Of a stretch of DNA of 64,000 bases, positions 38,701 to 51,692 are shown piece after piece. The notes beneath the pieces were generated by a model, which was not told the origin of the DNA, did no database searches, and worked only from the letters and a program-made list of their open reading frames with translations. Both the position numbers and the translations under genes were made by a program. Origin of the DNA: Ascidia mentula (taxonomy: Eukaryota; Chordata; Ascidiacea; Phlebobranchia; Ascidiidae); assembly GCA_947561715.1 (NCBI GenBank), contig OX387197.1:4965001-5029000 (forward strand). The letters run 5' to 3'. Each line of letters opens with the position of its first letter. Position 1 is the stretch's first letter.

Positions 38701-39671
38701 GCTGACACGCCTATATCACAAACTGTAAGGGCCATGTGTTATGTATCATGTTCTAACTTTTCGCCACCCTGCGTCTGCATCTTCGATACGATCAGGGCAA
38801 AAAATGCTATTCGGAAACGCCAAATCGAGTCTTTTTATCAAAGGACAGTCTAAAAGTGTCTGAAGTAAACTATACCCGAGTTTTTAGTTCAGCATATGTC
38901 CCTAAAAATGTTGTTTGGACACATAGAGTGGTATGGGGTTGTGTTGCAGATAATATTTGTAAAATCTACAACGAATTTGACGCGTACAAGGCTGTCGTGC
39001 ACGGTTCTTTATATCCGTCCACGGCAGACGGCAATCATGAAGAAAAAAAATCGATTTTCCTGGGGTTTTGTGTGGAATTTTCCATTCCAAGATCCATCGA
39101 TATATATGAACGAATAAAAAATTTAATTGACCTCCGTGAAACGTCGGGCGCTATTGTTACTTTCGTTTATGCTTTTTGATCGAACAGTGTTGCTTTAACA
39201 TTTTTGTTTGTATAAACCCTTTTCCATACATTTGCCCAGTTCAACTAATAAAATTAATCGAAGAAGCGTTGCTGATAGTTTTTCAACACCCATGCGTTTG
39301 TCAGCGAACTCCAAAACTTAGCAGCTTTTCTATCATAGAACATAGAATAAGTGTACAATAAAACGAGCTGCATGTGTCCAATGACGAACTATTTTACGTA
39401 AAATATGAAGCCCGCACCATTTCAATTGTTGTATTTGAAATTGACCAATCAGCTTACTCTGTGGTTTCTTTTTATCCAAGTCGTCCATCATTTCTTGCAT
39501 CACTGTTCGGTAAAGCAGAACTTCGACAGGATCACTCGCCTCAGTTATATCATCATCCGTGAATTCGAACGGCTGCTGGGCGTTGGGCAATTGGAAGTTT
39601 GGCGGGTACGCAAAAGAGTGACTGGCGCCCAAAAAGAAGCACAGAAGTATAGATGTCAACACACGAAGCAT
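32766..39671 (-). CDS. DKK3: DKK3, Dickkopf-related secreted protein 3
   Basis: Seven exons, high to low: 39671-39458, 38616-38486, 37169-37052, 34242-34147, 33972-33797, 33198-33011 and 32859-32766, giving 338 residues. The N-terminus is a signal peptide (MLRVLTSILLCFFLGASHSFA). An acidic helical segment follows (VMQEMMDDLDKK, SPEEEEEAKE), then LLPSNYHNSTEYRTKVGD. That block matches the DKK3-specific N-terminal motif and separates it from DKK1, DKK2 and DKK4. The first cysteine-rich domain has MSECRQCHVTGMKCMDDAQC and LCVRGKCSRDVPRGSPGTIC. The second (colipase-like) has DDCGEGLCCSQDRELHQRVC and FFCPCQTGLRC. DKK3 is a secreted glycoprotein with debated roles in Wnt/TGF-beta signalling (family knowledge). 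Introns up to 2.8 kb make it the least compact gene here. Confidence 0.92.
34243..37051 (-). other. Large DKK3 intron, no gene recognised
   Basis: A 2.8 kb intron. A GC-richer stretch at about 36590-36710 stands out from the AT-rich surroundings, but I recognise no RNA or coding gene in it. It may be regulatory (inference). Confidence 0.35.
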
Positions 39672-41101
39672 GGTGATGAACGTTTTTTTAAAGCTCACGT
39701 GTTTATAATCTGCAATGTACAAAATTAAAGGCAATTAGTTGTGTGAAACACCCTAATATACCAATAACACCTTGCATTATTGAAACATTTACCACACTAC
39801 ATAGCACAACGACTGTTCGACTCAACTGTACAAAACAGCTAAGTTTTCTTCTACAGTACTTTTAATCCAACCTGCATATTCTTGCCACAGACAGTAAATA
39901 AAAGCGTCAGTCTATCGGAAAAAGTGCAAGATCGTGATAATACGTTTGTGACTTTATCGCGACTCTTTTAACCGCGAACTTCCATTAACTCAACCAGGTG
40001 GAATTACAACGTGACTAGAAAACGTTTGCCCCGCTGGTTGCTGCGCCATCACTGACAGACAAGGTTATTATAGGTGCAGTTTCTGCCCCTTTTTCTCTCC
40101 GCTGTCGCACTGCAGAAATGCCCATCACTATAATTCTGTTTCAGCCATGGCGTTCTTGCGAGATTTGAAGCCACTAATACACAAAATCCTGCATATGTAA
40201 GTTGAGATAAGGAAAGCAAATTACTCATGGAGTAATGCTGTGACCACAACAAACTCAGCATACGTACCTTGTACACAGCCTTGCCTGCTCGAGAATTTTA
40301 CACCTATCGATCGACTTCGTGCTAGCTCTGCTGTTAAACCGAGTTACAAGTGCGAATGTTGGGCGGTGTACGCGTCCGGGCGCATTGCCTTCTACTGTGA
40401 AATTCCCCGGTTACTGGCAAAGGGGATTGATTTCAATGTAAGTGTGCAGGGCTGCGTTATGAATATTTGATGGTCGTGAGTTGCATGCTGGGGATATAGG
40501 AAGGTGAACATCAAGCAGGGGACACTAATGGGTGGCACAGACAGATAAAATTTCACGAAAGCTGTTAATGGTTTTCGCAATGTCTGTTTGAAATATTGCC
40601 ATATTATAGATTTATGTATTTGTCCCAAATTTTTCTTACACTGTTTTTATAACAAATGTTAAAAGCGTTTTTTTTCAATTAGAAACAATCTGGTGTTATT
40701 TTGAATACAATCTACATTTTTTCTGTCCTCTGAGGAATGAAATTGCGGGCCTGCTTTCGTTGATTATTTGGTAGGCAACACGCAAGAATATTCAATTATG
40801 ATCTCATAAACGATAAATTTGACTGTAAACAAATACCAGGTTAACTGTACTAGGTCGGTATGTTGTGATGTAGCATGGATTTTTGCTTTAGATAATGATC
40901 ATTAATACAAATACCGCAACTTTGAGGTATTTAGGTGGCCAAGAAGCACAAAGGAACTATTAATTCTGCGGCCGTGAGACAGAGTTCGCTAAAATTAAAA
41001 GATCACCGCGTTTTACCTGGAGACGTACCATATTTAGAATCATGTGGTAAGTTGTTTCTGTTCCCTGAGGAAAGATAACATGAGATTTACAACAAAACAA
41101 T

Positions 41102-41283
41102 TTCTGGCGTGTTCTAGGGAAGCAGGTTGACGGTTTTAGTTAGTGGATTTAAAAACATTCGCAAAAACATCGGGTACTTCCACTTCACAGTTTCAATTGC
41201 GAAAGGTTGGTTTGTTCTTGCATAAAAAGCTTGTGTTTATTTACCAATCGTCGGATATATGATATTCCACTATGCGTTTACCT
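41102..41283 (+). repeat. Direct repeat, copy 1
   Basis: About 182 bases, nearly identical to 42613-42801. Shared blocks include gaagcaggttgacggtttta, gttagtggatttaaaaacat, cgcaaaaacatcgggtactt, accaatcgtcgga and ctatgcgtttacct. I judge identity near 90% by eye. Neither copy has a convincing coding frame or terminal inverted repeats. Confidence 0.85.
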
Positions 41284-42612
41284 ATAGTAAAATTATTGCC
41301 GGTAGTAACCCCAGGCATGGGTGCAGCCAGATAAATTGCTCTGTACGAAAACACGTTTGTGATCGTTTTGACGTCATAATAGCCGGCGATTTGTTGTGGA
41401 ACAATAAACAATGATTCTATGCGCGCATGCGTTTCGACGGGCAATTGCGGAGGGTCGGAGATTGTGGTCGTGATTTTGGTTGACAGCCCTTCCTGTGGGC
41501 TGGAGGTCTGGTCTGAATGCGCTACCTGTTGTCCTTGTCAATCTCATAAAGAGAAGGGCCTACCGCAGTAATCCTACGAATAACACGATGGCGCTTTCTG
41601 ATGTAATGGAATTAAGCCAGGTGTAACCTGCATCCATAACAAGATCAATAACACTGTCCCAGTGTTTACACCTTTTACAGAATACCGTTATTACTCTTTC
41701 CGTCGTTGAAAGTGTGAATTGTATATTTGTTACTTGTCGTTGAAATACGACAAGCAGCTGCGATCTGTGTCATTACCCAGGAAATAGCTTTCGATGCAAT
41801 CTCTGATAAACAAACCACAGGCGGTGAGTGTCTGGGGAACGTGCAACAAATCATGCTATTGTGCGCTCAAGCAGATTGGTCGGACTTGGTGGTAAGTTGC
41901 TATATATATCGGCAATGCGGCGAATTAATAACCTTAGCAGTCATAACAGGACATGAAATGGTTCAATTATCTGTTTCCACTCAAAACGATACGCGGTGTG
42001 GCGTTCATTTTGGCAGCTCCGTGACTGGCAAGTTTCAAGTACATAATTATGCGTTTTAATGCCCTGTAGTTTGTTTGTAGCTTTTGAGGAAAACCGGCAA
42101 GTTTTGTAAAGTTCAAAAGCCTATCCTTGGTGGGGATCACGTTTGGTTATCAAATTACTGTGGTTAGTATTTGATTGCAGTTTTTCTCATAATGAAATGA
42201 ACGAGTGCTTTTCTTTCCAGTCCCATCGCCACCAGGAACCGCCCGCTCTCATTGTTGTGAAACTAGCAGTGAAAATGCTCTTTACATATTTCCTTCTGTC
42301 GTAGCCTGCTGTGTTTTCCGGCTCATAAAATTTAATCCTTACCTACTATACAGAGTTTACTTTCGGTTCACAATACAAATATTTTTATAATGACCTTTTA
42401 ATGATGACCAGCAGCCCTGTTTGCAACTCTATATTAAACATACAATTTGCTCCATTGCTTACACAAAAATATCTATCTAGAAAACCCCTTACTAGTTCCT
42501 CATGGGTCAAAGGCCGACAACCTTTACCATAGCAGGAAAATTTTCTGGCAATACTCGGATCCGCGAAAAATGTGATAACTGATCAGGGGTTATTTCGACC
42601 CTTTAATAAACA

Positions 42613-42801
42613 TTCTGGCGAGTTCTGTGGAAGCAGGTTGACGGTTTTAGTTAGTGGATTTAAAAACATTCGCAAAAACATCGGGTACTTCCACTCCACA
42701 GTTTCATTTGCGAAAGATTGGTTTGTAACCTACTTTCATGAAAAAGCTTCTTGTTTATTTACCAATCGTCGGATATTTGATATTCCACTATGCGTTTACC
42801 T
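42613..42801 (+). repeat. Direct repeat, copy 2
   Basis: Same orientation as copy 1 and 1.51 kb downstream of it. It carries a few extra bases (around cctactttcatg) that copy 1 lacks. The high similarity suggests a recent duplication or a young dispersed repeat. Confidence 0.85.
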
Positions 42802-43656
42802 TTAATATACATAAGTGCGTTTTCAAACGTGTGAAAGCAACAATAGCAAAAGTGGTAATTTTGCATTCATATAAGTGTTTTTTTTTTCTGAATAAATGCA
42901 CCGTTTCTATACAGCAAAAACAGATAAATGAGCCGCGGGGTGCCGACCAATGTTACGTTTGCATTCAATTACTTCATCGCTAAATCCCTTGATATAATCC
43001 GTGGGCAAAAGTAAACATTAAACCCATGTAAGCATTGACAATGCGGTAAAGCTGGTAATTGACACTGATAACATGCATGTTTTGCCACATCACGAGTCGA
43101 CTACTACCCTATCTTGGCCATCAGGTTTTAGGTCGGCTTCCAATTGGTATGTCATCGTAAGCAAGAGCATTTTGGTACCACCACATGGCCAAACGGTTGG
43201 AAGTATCTTCGATATATAACTTATACATGTACTGACTGCGGTCTTGCACGTGCCAACGCAGTGCTATAGTTGGCTACACAAGCAGTTTATTTATTAACTT
43301 TGTACTAGACAGAAATCAAAATAAAACAAACCAACATAAAACAGCTACCACCGTTTCTGTATTTCGACTCTTCGCCATAAAACTACACACCGAGAAATCG
43401 TGAAAAGGCGTGAGGACATAATTATGAAAACTGCGGTAATGCAACAAAAATAAGTTTTTGATAAGAAAAGTGTGAAGACTATAAAAGTGACTTGAGTGCT
43501 TTCAAACCTACGTTTATATATTATTCATTTAGGACATAAAGTAATTAAAAAACCCATCAACTACTACATAAATACTTTCCCTGACAAATACTCTTGCACC
43601 CGTTTCGACTGAATACACTAAATGAGAATTAAACCACAATTACGTGACGTTTTGCA

Positions 43657-46600
43657 TCATGTGGGACATTTCCACCTATCAGCGTCAAGGTCCTGCAGGC
43701 GTCTGGTTGACCTGGATTTCCACAAGAGCCAGGAGATACCAAGTATTACGCATACTGCAACTTCGATGTAATAACCGTCTACTGACATCTTGCACTGTCC
43801 GCCCGTTGCTATGCATTCCTATGCCAAAGATATATTGTTTCATTACAGGAAATACAAACACAATGAATTGAAATTACTTTCAAAAATTTTTTGTCTGAAG
43901 AAAAAACCATAACCAATCCCAGCAGTCACTTGATAATAGGTTAATTATTTTTTAAATTGATAAAACAATAATCAACATCCATAAGTATTCAAAATTATCG
44001 CAGATTTACTTTATAAATCACAATCGTTGAAAAACTGTCCATTATCTAACATTTTCAAAAAATGGATTAATTTTTTTGTGTACATTTCTGTGCCACATAT
44101 TACTGTTTCTAAAAGTTTTCCGCTGTTAGGACAAAATTTGTAAACTTGCCTCTTTTGTGGATTTGTTACAATACTGAATTTCATCTTTGCCACCGACACA
44201 ATAGTTCCACGTCAGGTCATCGACATACCATAGGGCCAGAGTGCTTGGCCAATTACCTGTCAACAAAAACATGACTTACTGCACATTAATATTTTTAACA
44301 TTGTCCAATGCATTGGAAATATTCTAGATGGTTGCCAACAAAGGTAACTAAGAGATTAAGTATTTGTAGCAAAAAAAACGAAATAAAACGTTTACAAAAC
44401 ACAGCAACGCCTTTGATGTGGTGTCATTGAACCTAATCACAAAAATAAAGTTACTTTTTTACCTCCTAGGTTAGCCACAGTGTTGAGAAGGGTCATGTAA
44501 GTCCCTCCTATCCTAGGGTCGCTTATTTTAGCATTGAAAGCCATCGTTGACACAAACATGCTGTAGAGGGCAACCTAAACACAAAAAATCCAATTCCGTG
44601 CAATGTTAATATATAAAAAAGATCCGGAAATTTAAATTGCACTTATGGTTGGATCAAGTACCTGGTGAAATGAATAAGTGATGAGAATGAAAATGAAATA
44701 AATATATGGGTAACTGCCGTCTTCCTGTTTGAACGATGGAGTCACATAAACCACCACAGCTAACCACACAGTAAACACCAACCTGTATTTTGAAAGATCA
44801 AAGTGCATGTAAACAATGAGAGTATTCCTCTTTTATAATAACTTACTGTAAGGGTTGCTACCGTTTTATATTTAAATCTGTAGATCTGTTAAGTTAAACT
44901 GTCATATTATTAGAAATTAGTCTATATGTATGTAGTGCTGTTTGAGTAGCTGTTACAAAATTAGTTTGTCTATATTTACATCACAGAAATATGCATAAAT
45001 GGTAACTGTATAAATTCTGTTACCTCCACTTAACGGCTCTGAGGAAAACATCCATGGGTCTTGGACCGGAAGTGTATTTCGCAATGATAAGTGGAAGAAT
45101 AATTTGAAGAGGAGTCATCGGAATCGCAAGCAATGCAAGACTTTCCTTGTGAATTCCACATTCTATTAACTTTAAACCCACTATAGATTCAGATGCAAAT
45201 CCAACCTGAAAAGTTATGGGATAAGTGAAAAGTTTGCTGTGTGAACAAGTGCAAACGCCTGGGATAAATTTGTTTACCCGACAGAAATAAACATTGACTT
45301 AAGGCAGGCATATTTAACGTTACACAGTCGATTGGGAGCTCTGTGCAGACTGCAGCTTAAATATGAAGGAGCTTTACACAGAAAAGGTATCCTTAATAGA
45401 AAGTTAAGTGTTGCAATGTTAACACTTTCCATAAAATTGCTTTAGTCTACATTGTGAGTTAAATAAACAGTATGGTATTGCAACTTTGTGCCAAGAACAG
45501 CCATGTTAGAATTTTTTTTATATGGCTGTGCATCATTAAAAAAATTTTCAGGTGCTTCGGGAGAACAAAGAGCCTTTTGTGGATCCGACGACAGGCATCA
45601 AGGATTGGAGCACAGTACACCAAAACTCTGGACTTCTGGGAAATGAGTTCAACTTCAACAGTTTTAAATTAACTAAAGAACAAATTCAGCAATACAGGGA
45701 GGGTAAGAAAACAATTAACCTTTTTTTATCAATCACCATGTACATATGACATGATGTTTAATGTTTTTGCCGTTAAACATTATTTACAAAATCCAACTGA
45801 GAGATTTTGTTTGTTTTAAGATGGTTATCTTGCCCCAGTAAAGGTTCTCACTGATGAACAGTGTGACCTACTGTTGAAGGACTATGAACAGTTTTTGGTA
45901 TGTTCAGAAAGCACAAAACAAAATATTTTAGGAAAATTAGCCTTAACTAATTTCGTTTACAAAATAAAGCTTTTGATTCAAAGAAATTCTTTGTTTATCA
46001 GTAAACAGGCAAAATTGTTGGATATTTTAAAATTGCTTCTGTAAGTAATCCTATGTTGTTTGTTTGAAGTTGTCATGATGTGCCTGTATTTACAAGCATC
46101 ATCAGTATCGCCAAAAACACGAACAACACAGTTGTTTAGTGATACCGATATATCATGAATAAACAAACGACATAGGATTACTTACAGGGGTTGTTATAAA
46201 ATTTGTTATTGAGGTTTGATGGCCATAAACACAACAGGAGATTCAAAGTATACATACAAACTTCCATTTTTTTAAAAATTGGGAATAAAAAAAATATTTT
46301 TTATGTAGCAAGGAGATGGGCACCCATTCTTCTATGAATATCACAAAAACCAAACCGGGGATATAAGCAATGTGCTCATGCATGCACTTGGACACTGGAG
46401 AATTACTCGAGCCTTTCATGACCTTGTGTTCCATCCTGCCATAAGTGTACGTTAAAATTTACTTAATATTTTTGGGGCAACTTTTCATTATTTTATATGT
46501 GAGAGCTGCAGACAGTAGTGTACACAGTTTCAACCTATAGGGTCCCATCAGTGCAGCTGGTAATTGTGGCACTGGACTAGCTTTTTAAATTTTGTATTTA

Positions 46601-49600
46601 ATCTGCAAGGTGCCTTCATCACAGCTGATAAACCCAGCCACGCAGTCAAGCAAAGTGAGATTTTGGCACGATCAGTTGTTTGCCAAGCCGGCAAAGTACG
46701 GAGGGTGCGTTGCTTGGCACCAAGATTACAGTTACTGGACAAGGACATTTCCAATGCAACACTTGACAGTAAGATAAATCTTATTTCTTACATGGGGAAC
46801 TCACATTGAACTACATAACTTTGCCAATATGAATTACAGGCAAATGTGTGTGGTATGGGGTGTTAAATATGTTAATGTGTAGATACATGTGGCTTTGGAT
46901 GAACAAACAGAAGAAAATGGCTGCATACATTACATACCAGGATCACATAAATGGACAAGAGATGAAAAACCTTTACCAGTAACAGACTTTAACTTTAAAG
47001 ATATGGAATCCATAAAGGTATAAAATTGGCACTATAGGAGTCAGTTTATGTAAAGGTTTGGTAATCTACAAAAAGAAATAAATGAATTTATTTGTACACA
47101 GACCATTCTTACAGATGAAGAGAACCGAAACTTTAAACCAAAACCTTGTAAGTTGAAACGTGGTGAAGCCAGTTTTCATCATCCATTATCAGTACATGGT
47201 TCTTATCCAAACAGGTAAGAAAATGCAGAATACCAAGGTTTTTTTCAAATGTTATTTTTTAAAAGTGTAGCTACAACATAAAATTTGTAGTGTGTGTAAT
47301 ACAATCAATTTACATTGAATCAATTAATTCAGCCAATGAGCGACATATATATGTTTTTTATGCAATGAGTAAAAAACAAATTTTAAAATCGAAAATGTTG
47401 GTATATGTTTTTTATCTCTTGTAAATCCCAAGTGCAATTTTATGTACACACCATATTTTGGTTCTGCATAGATTAAAAAATTGTTCATTTTTTTGGGGGA
47501 AATAAACAAACGCAAACATTTCAATTAGCTACACAGTTTTTTTTTGGTTTTTCTTTTGGTCGACACCCATAGACATGTTGTTTAGGTCAGACAAGCCAAG
47601 AAGAGCAGCTGTTGTTAACTATATTGCTGATGGAGTAAAGTCAAACAGCGATGAGCCACTACTGGAAGGAACTTATCCAATCGGCAGGGGCAATACAATG
47701 GCAGGACAATTCTACCCTCTAATATTTGATCCATCTAATTTAAAGTAGTGTTGATCTGCCTTATGTTTAAGTTGTAATACTTTGTAAACTCCTTTGCTGT
47801 GTATATATTCCTTAAAATAATGGGATTTTGTGTAAGATTTTCAAGCAACGATATTCGTCAGTGCAATGATGTTTTAGAAACTGTACTTCTACATTTTTTG
47901 AAAAAATACGTGCTGGTTAAAATGTTACGTTTTTCTTACCTTTACAGTCAGCAAAATAATGACATATTGCAAGACATTGGGTAGACACACAATTTTCCAC
48001 AGTAGCTTGTATGCTGCAAACACGCCATTCGTTCCAACAGGACCAGTTCCGTCTTCTGACTTCTCATGATGCTTCTGCTTGTTTTCTTTTTTAAGGACCA
48101 TCACCAGGGTGGTGGTAACAAAAAAGACAATCGCCCAGAAATACATAAAACCTAATCACAGAGTTATGATCAGTTTTGGATAGGCCAAAATCAATTAAAG
48201 GCAAATTATGATCATTTAAAAAAGTACTGCCAAATTTACCCTGCAGAGTATTGCTGTGATTCATACTATACGCTCAGACATATCAAATAACCTTTTCCTC
48301 ACCACTTTTTAGCTTATTGTTACACACATACAACATTGTACATACACTTAAGGTGCATCTATGTAAAAAATACAATAACCTCTCATAATATTCATATATT
48401 TAACCAGGAAGCTTTGCACATATTAACAAATAAGACAAAGTCTCAAAATACACATTGGTGCTATGTAACCCAATTTAACATAAGTTTATGTGTGTCTTAC
48501 TTGCAAGTGTAAGAATTCCCTGTTCTTGTGGTATAGTACGAAGATACTTGTTGCAAAAATCTGCTGATTCAAGAGCAAGAAAAACAACATAGCCAAGAAA
48601 ATAGCCAGCAGTCTAAAAAGTACAATTGGTTTAATCCACACCACTTTAAACTGGAATAGTGTTATTTTACCTGCCCCACAGAGTTACATGTTGACGCCAG
48701 ACCAACGTTTTCTTTTGAAAGCATTGTTAATGCCCAACCGTCAACAGCAATGTCTTGGGTAGCAGCACAAAAGTTAAGTACAAAAAAGCTAATTGTCAGG
48801 TTGAGAACATCAGGGGATGCACTGTCCAGTATTGAATCTAGTCTAAAAAATATTTAAATAAGCAAAATACAATCTTACTTACTAAAATTAAAAAAAATTG
48901 GTTTAGTATGGGCAGTGTGATACAGTATCATTGACATTTCTTTAGCATTTGATTGCTGATAACCCTTCCACACATCGCCAAACATTATTGGACCCTAATA
49001 AAAGAATACTTCTTACTCAATTCATATTCATCTACTCTTTGTTCTAATTTCAAGGATCAGTTATGGGATTCAATGAAAAAATGTGCTTCTTTGACACAAG
49101 TGCGACAAAAGTACCCAGGAGTAGAGACGTATTTTGTTAATTGTTTCAATGGAAATAACTCGACAAAGTACTGAAATAAGTACCTGAATGAAAGGATCAG
49201 CATTACAAGCCCAATACAATACTGAGTGGGTACCAGCCAACTTTTCCGACGGCCAAACTTAGCAAAATATGCCCCATCCACGATGGGTGCCCAAAGCAAC
49301 TTTAAACTGAATGGCCAGAATACAAAACTGAAGATCGCCTGTTGATGATAATCGACTTTTTTGCTCTGAAACAAAAATGGAATCATTGCAAAACATGTCC
49401 TTTTACAAAGGATACATGTGCTTACTTGTCTACACTTATCAGATAAACACATATTTTTGTCACAATAAAGCAAGTTGTTCTTACTGCTAAAAGCATGGGT
49501 ATGCTGCCAGCCAATCCTAGAGGAATTCCTTGAAGAATGTACAAGAAAAGCAGAAGCAGCACACTTGATCTGTCTTTGTACCACCATGCCATTTTGGGGG

Positions 49601-49712
49601 TATCAGAGGGTTTATCCTCTAGAAGAGCATTTGTATCTTCATGGTTGGTCTCCAGGGTTAGAGATGTGTTGGCTTGATCTCTTTTTCTAGCCCCGCTGTT
49701 TTCATTTACCAT
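43657..49712 (-). CDS. SLC33A1: SLC33A1 (AT-1), acetyl-CoA transporter of the ER membrane
   Basis: Ten exons, high to low: 49712-49485, 49365-49184, 48842-48671, 48612-48501, 48151-47940, 45205-45024, 44782-44662, 44574-44463, 44256-44150 and 43818-43657, giving about 529 residues (human 549). Blocks include [128 protein letters not shown] and [14 protein letters not shown]. It is a multi-pass major-facilitator-type transporter moving acetyl-CoA into the ER/Golgi lumen (family knowledge). The last intron has a GC donor (GAG|GCAAGT). The 2.7 kb fifth intron contains a whole gene on the other strand. The ATG at 49712 is the first in frame. Confidence 0.95.
45363..47748 (+). CDS. Phytanoyl-CoA dioxygenase (PhyH) family 2-oxoglutarate oxygenase, nested
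   Basis: Eight exons in frame: 45363-45386, 45552-45702, 45821-45897, 46309-46446, 46610-46768, 46883-47017, 47102-47214 and 47586-47748 (TAG), giving 319 residues. Iron ligands are visible. The HxD pair is in AWHQDYSYW (about His167 and Asp169), and the distal histidine is in [14 protein letters not shown] (about His260). A downstream arginine in SDKPRRA (about 271-272) probably binds 2-oxoglutarate. [20 protein letters not shown] is the family strand-turn signature. The substrate is not predictable. It does not closely resemble my recollection of PHYHD1 or PHYH, and it looks more like the PhyH proteins of marine invertebrates and bacteria (inference). The 8-codon first exon is the least certain part. 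The gene lies wholly inside a SLC33A1 intron on the opposite strand. Confidence 0.88.
46025..46200. mobile_element. MITE-like foldback element
   Basis: Inverted repeats of 27 bases at 46039-46065 and 46161-46187 match at 26 positions (starting ctgtaagtaatcctatgt). Weaker pairing extends outward to about 46025 and 46200. There is no coding capacity. It sits in the third intron of the nested PhyH-family gene. I could not fix the target duplication. Confidence 0.7.
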
Positions 49713-51164
49713 TTCCTTTTTGAGACAATGGGATCGGATCAACCCACTAAAACGAGTTTATTAGACTCAGTTACTATCGCTTTGAATTTTGTAACCCTAA
49801 AAGTGTAATTAGTGTCATAAGTTGGCCAATTTTGCAATGCTACATGATAACCCTATTAAAATTTTCCTGTCTGCAGCTCACGAAGTCGTTGTTGGGACAG
49901 TTTTCTACGAGATGTTGATCACAACAATTCTACACTAACATAAAGTTTCACACAAGAGTCCACGCAAGACGCAACACGTTGGGCTCAAATCAGGGGAATC
50001 TCCGTGGGATTTTAAATGATGACTCATGTTACTTTTGATGACAAACATATGGCGCAACTGCGTCATATGTCGACGTGTACAATATTGAAAACAGCTCATT
50101 TCAACAGAAGTCGGCAATTCTTATTGGAACATATGGTGTATTTTTTAAGCTTTTATGTTGGAACTAACTGGCTTTTCTGTTCTGTCTGTGATTGTGTCTG
50201 AACGAAAGCACAGCCATTTCCCAGGTCGTTGTAATGTAAGGCAGCTTTCGAATTGATTCAATTTTTTTTGCTTTACCAGTTCGGATTCGTAATATCTGAC
50301 CTAGTTATTCGTTTCTTTGAATCGTACAGTTACCGGCATAAACACAAATCAATTTATGTTTACAGTATATCGAATGGTTTTACATTAAAAAGACATAACA
50401 GCGATTTATATGTCAAGATCGACTCGTTTAAAGAGAAGTGAATAACTTACCTGTTATTGTAAAACCTCGGCCCGAATTAAATCGTTGAACATTTTATCTT
50501 TTTGGTAAACCGACATTTTGCACTAATTCGCCTAACCAGAGAATTAGAATTATATAGTTGTTTAACAAGTCTGGTTCCATCTCACCAAAGCATTATAAAC
50601 CCAATGAAAGTGAGAATTTCTAGCTTGCACAATATTACTCACATCCGCTACGAAGCCAAACAACTACAAACGTAATTTTGCTGAAGCAAATTGCCACAGT
50701 GACAAAACATGTCTTGTGCTAAAAATCACACAGAAACATACATCCGTTGGACAATTAAACTGAGTGACTTGATACGAAAGAAGCGCGCACATGTCATGTT
50801 TAATCGCTGATTACTGCTTGCTTGTGTTGGCTATTTCGGCAAATTTAAACGGAGGAATCGTGTTTACTGACAACTAGTAAATAATACAAAACCATACTAA
50901 AAAAATTAGCCAAAACATACCAGGCAATTCAGTGAAAACATTATGTCAAGTGTTTACAAATTTTTGAAAACTACTTTATCAAATTACACATTGTGCAACA
51001 AAAGAGGACAACAATCGGTGTACATTGCGTAACATATTAGATGCACCAACACCAAACTAAAATACTAGCAAGTTAGCACAGTGTTTATAAAAAGCTCTGA
51101 AAGGAAGCTTCAAAACAAGGCACAAAAAATATAATCACACAAAAAACAACAAAACCTAAAACTA
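49713..51164. other. Intergenic, upstream of SLC33A1
   Basis: About 1.45 kb that should hold the SLC33A1 promoter and the B9D2 3' flank. No coding block is recognised. Confidence 0.4.
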
Positions 51165-51692
51165 TTAACACTCAACTCCATATTTGTCAAAGTTTCTGAA
51201 AATTAGGTTTAGTTTCAAGTGCACTTTTCCCATAGCTGTGGTACGAAGTTTGTACCGATCCGCCCCACTGTATATCAAATCTGGGTTCTTTAGCTGGGGG
51301 CAACCACCCACAAAATACTGCGTGAGCTCTTCTTGCATAGTGCCGATGGGCCTCCAAGTCACACATTCAATCTCATGGCAGCCAGGAGATGATGGTATGT
51401 GAACGAATCCATAGCCATATAACTCATTTCTTCCCAAAGTGTCCTGGTGCCACACTTGTACATGAATCCTAGGCCATCCTTGGAGTCCTTTAGCAGCATA
51501 ATGCACATCAATGGGATGTGACCAGTAGGCAAACTCCTCATTTTCCGGGTTATCCACCTGCGTTTGACCTGCTTTCAGTCCAGCAATTAGCTTCCATGCT
51601 CCTCCTGCATGGATTCCCCATTTGCAGAACAAATTGTGCTCTGGAAACTCACTTGCACCCACTAACTGTCCAATAATATGAACCTCAGCCAT
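51165..51692 (-). CDS. B9D2: B9D2, ciliary transition-zone B9 protein
   Basis: A single-exon coding frame of 175 residues, the same length as human B9D2. [16 protein letters not shown] opens the B9 domain, followed by [73 protein letters not shown] and the terminal [11 protein letters not shown]9D2 forms a trimeric complex with B9D1 and MKS1 at the transition zone of cilia and is a Meckel-syndrome gene in humans (family knowledge). The ATG at 51692 gives the conserved start. An upstream acceptor-like ttacag suggests a 5' untranslated intron or trans-splice site. It is head to head with IFT122. Confidence 0.97.
   Translation of the reverse strand: MAEVHIIGQLVGASEFPEHNLFCKWGIHAGGAWKLIAGLKAGQTQVDNPENEEFAYWSHPIDVHYAAKGLQGWPRIHVQVWHQDTLGRNELYGYGFVHIPSSPGCHEIECVTWRPIGTMQEELTQYFVGGCPQLKNPDLIYSGADRYKLRTTAMGKVHLKLNLIFRNFDKYGVEC

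Larger units (their letters stand above)
39672..43656. other. Intergenic between DKK3 and SLC33A1
   Basis: About 4 kb upstream of DKK3 and downstream of SLC33A1. It contains the two copies of a direct repeat listed separately. The other open frames, such as 41727-42059, have no recognisable domain. Confidence 0.4.

Noticed and set aside
41727-42059. 110-residue open frame with several cysteines
   Set aside because: No signal peptide, no regular cysteine spacing and no recognisable family. It is probably chance.
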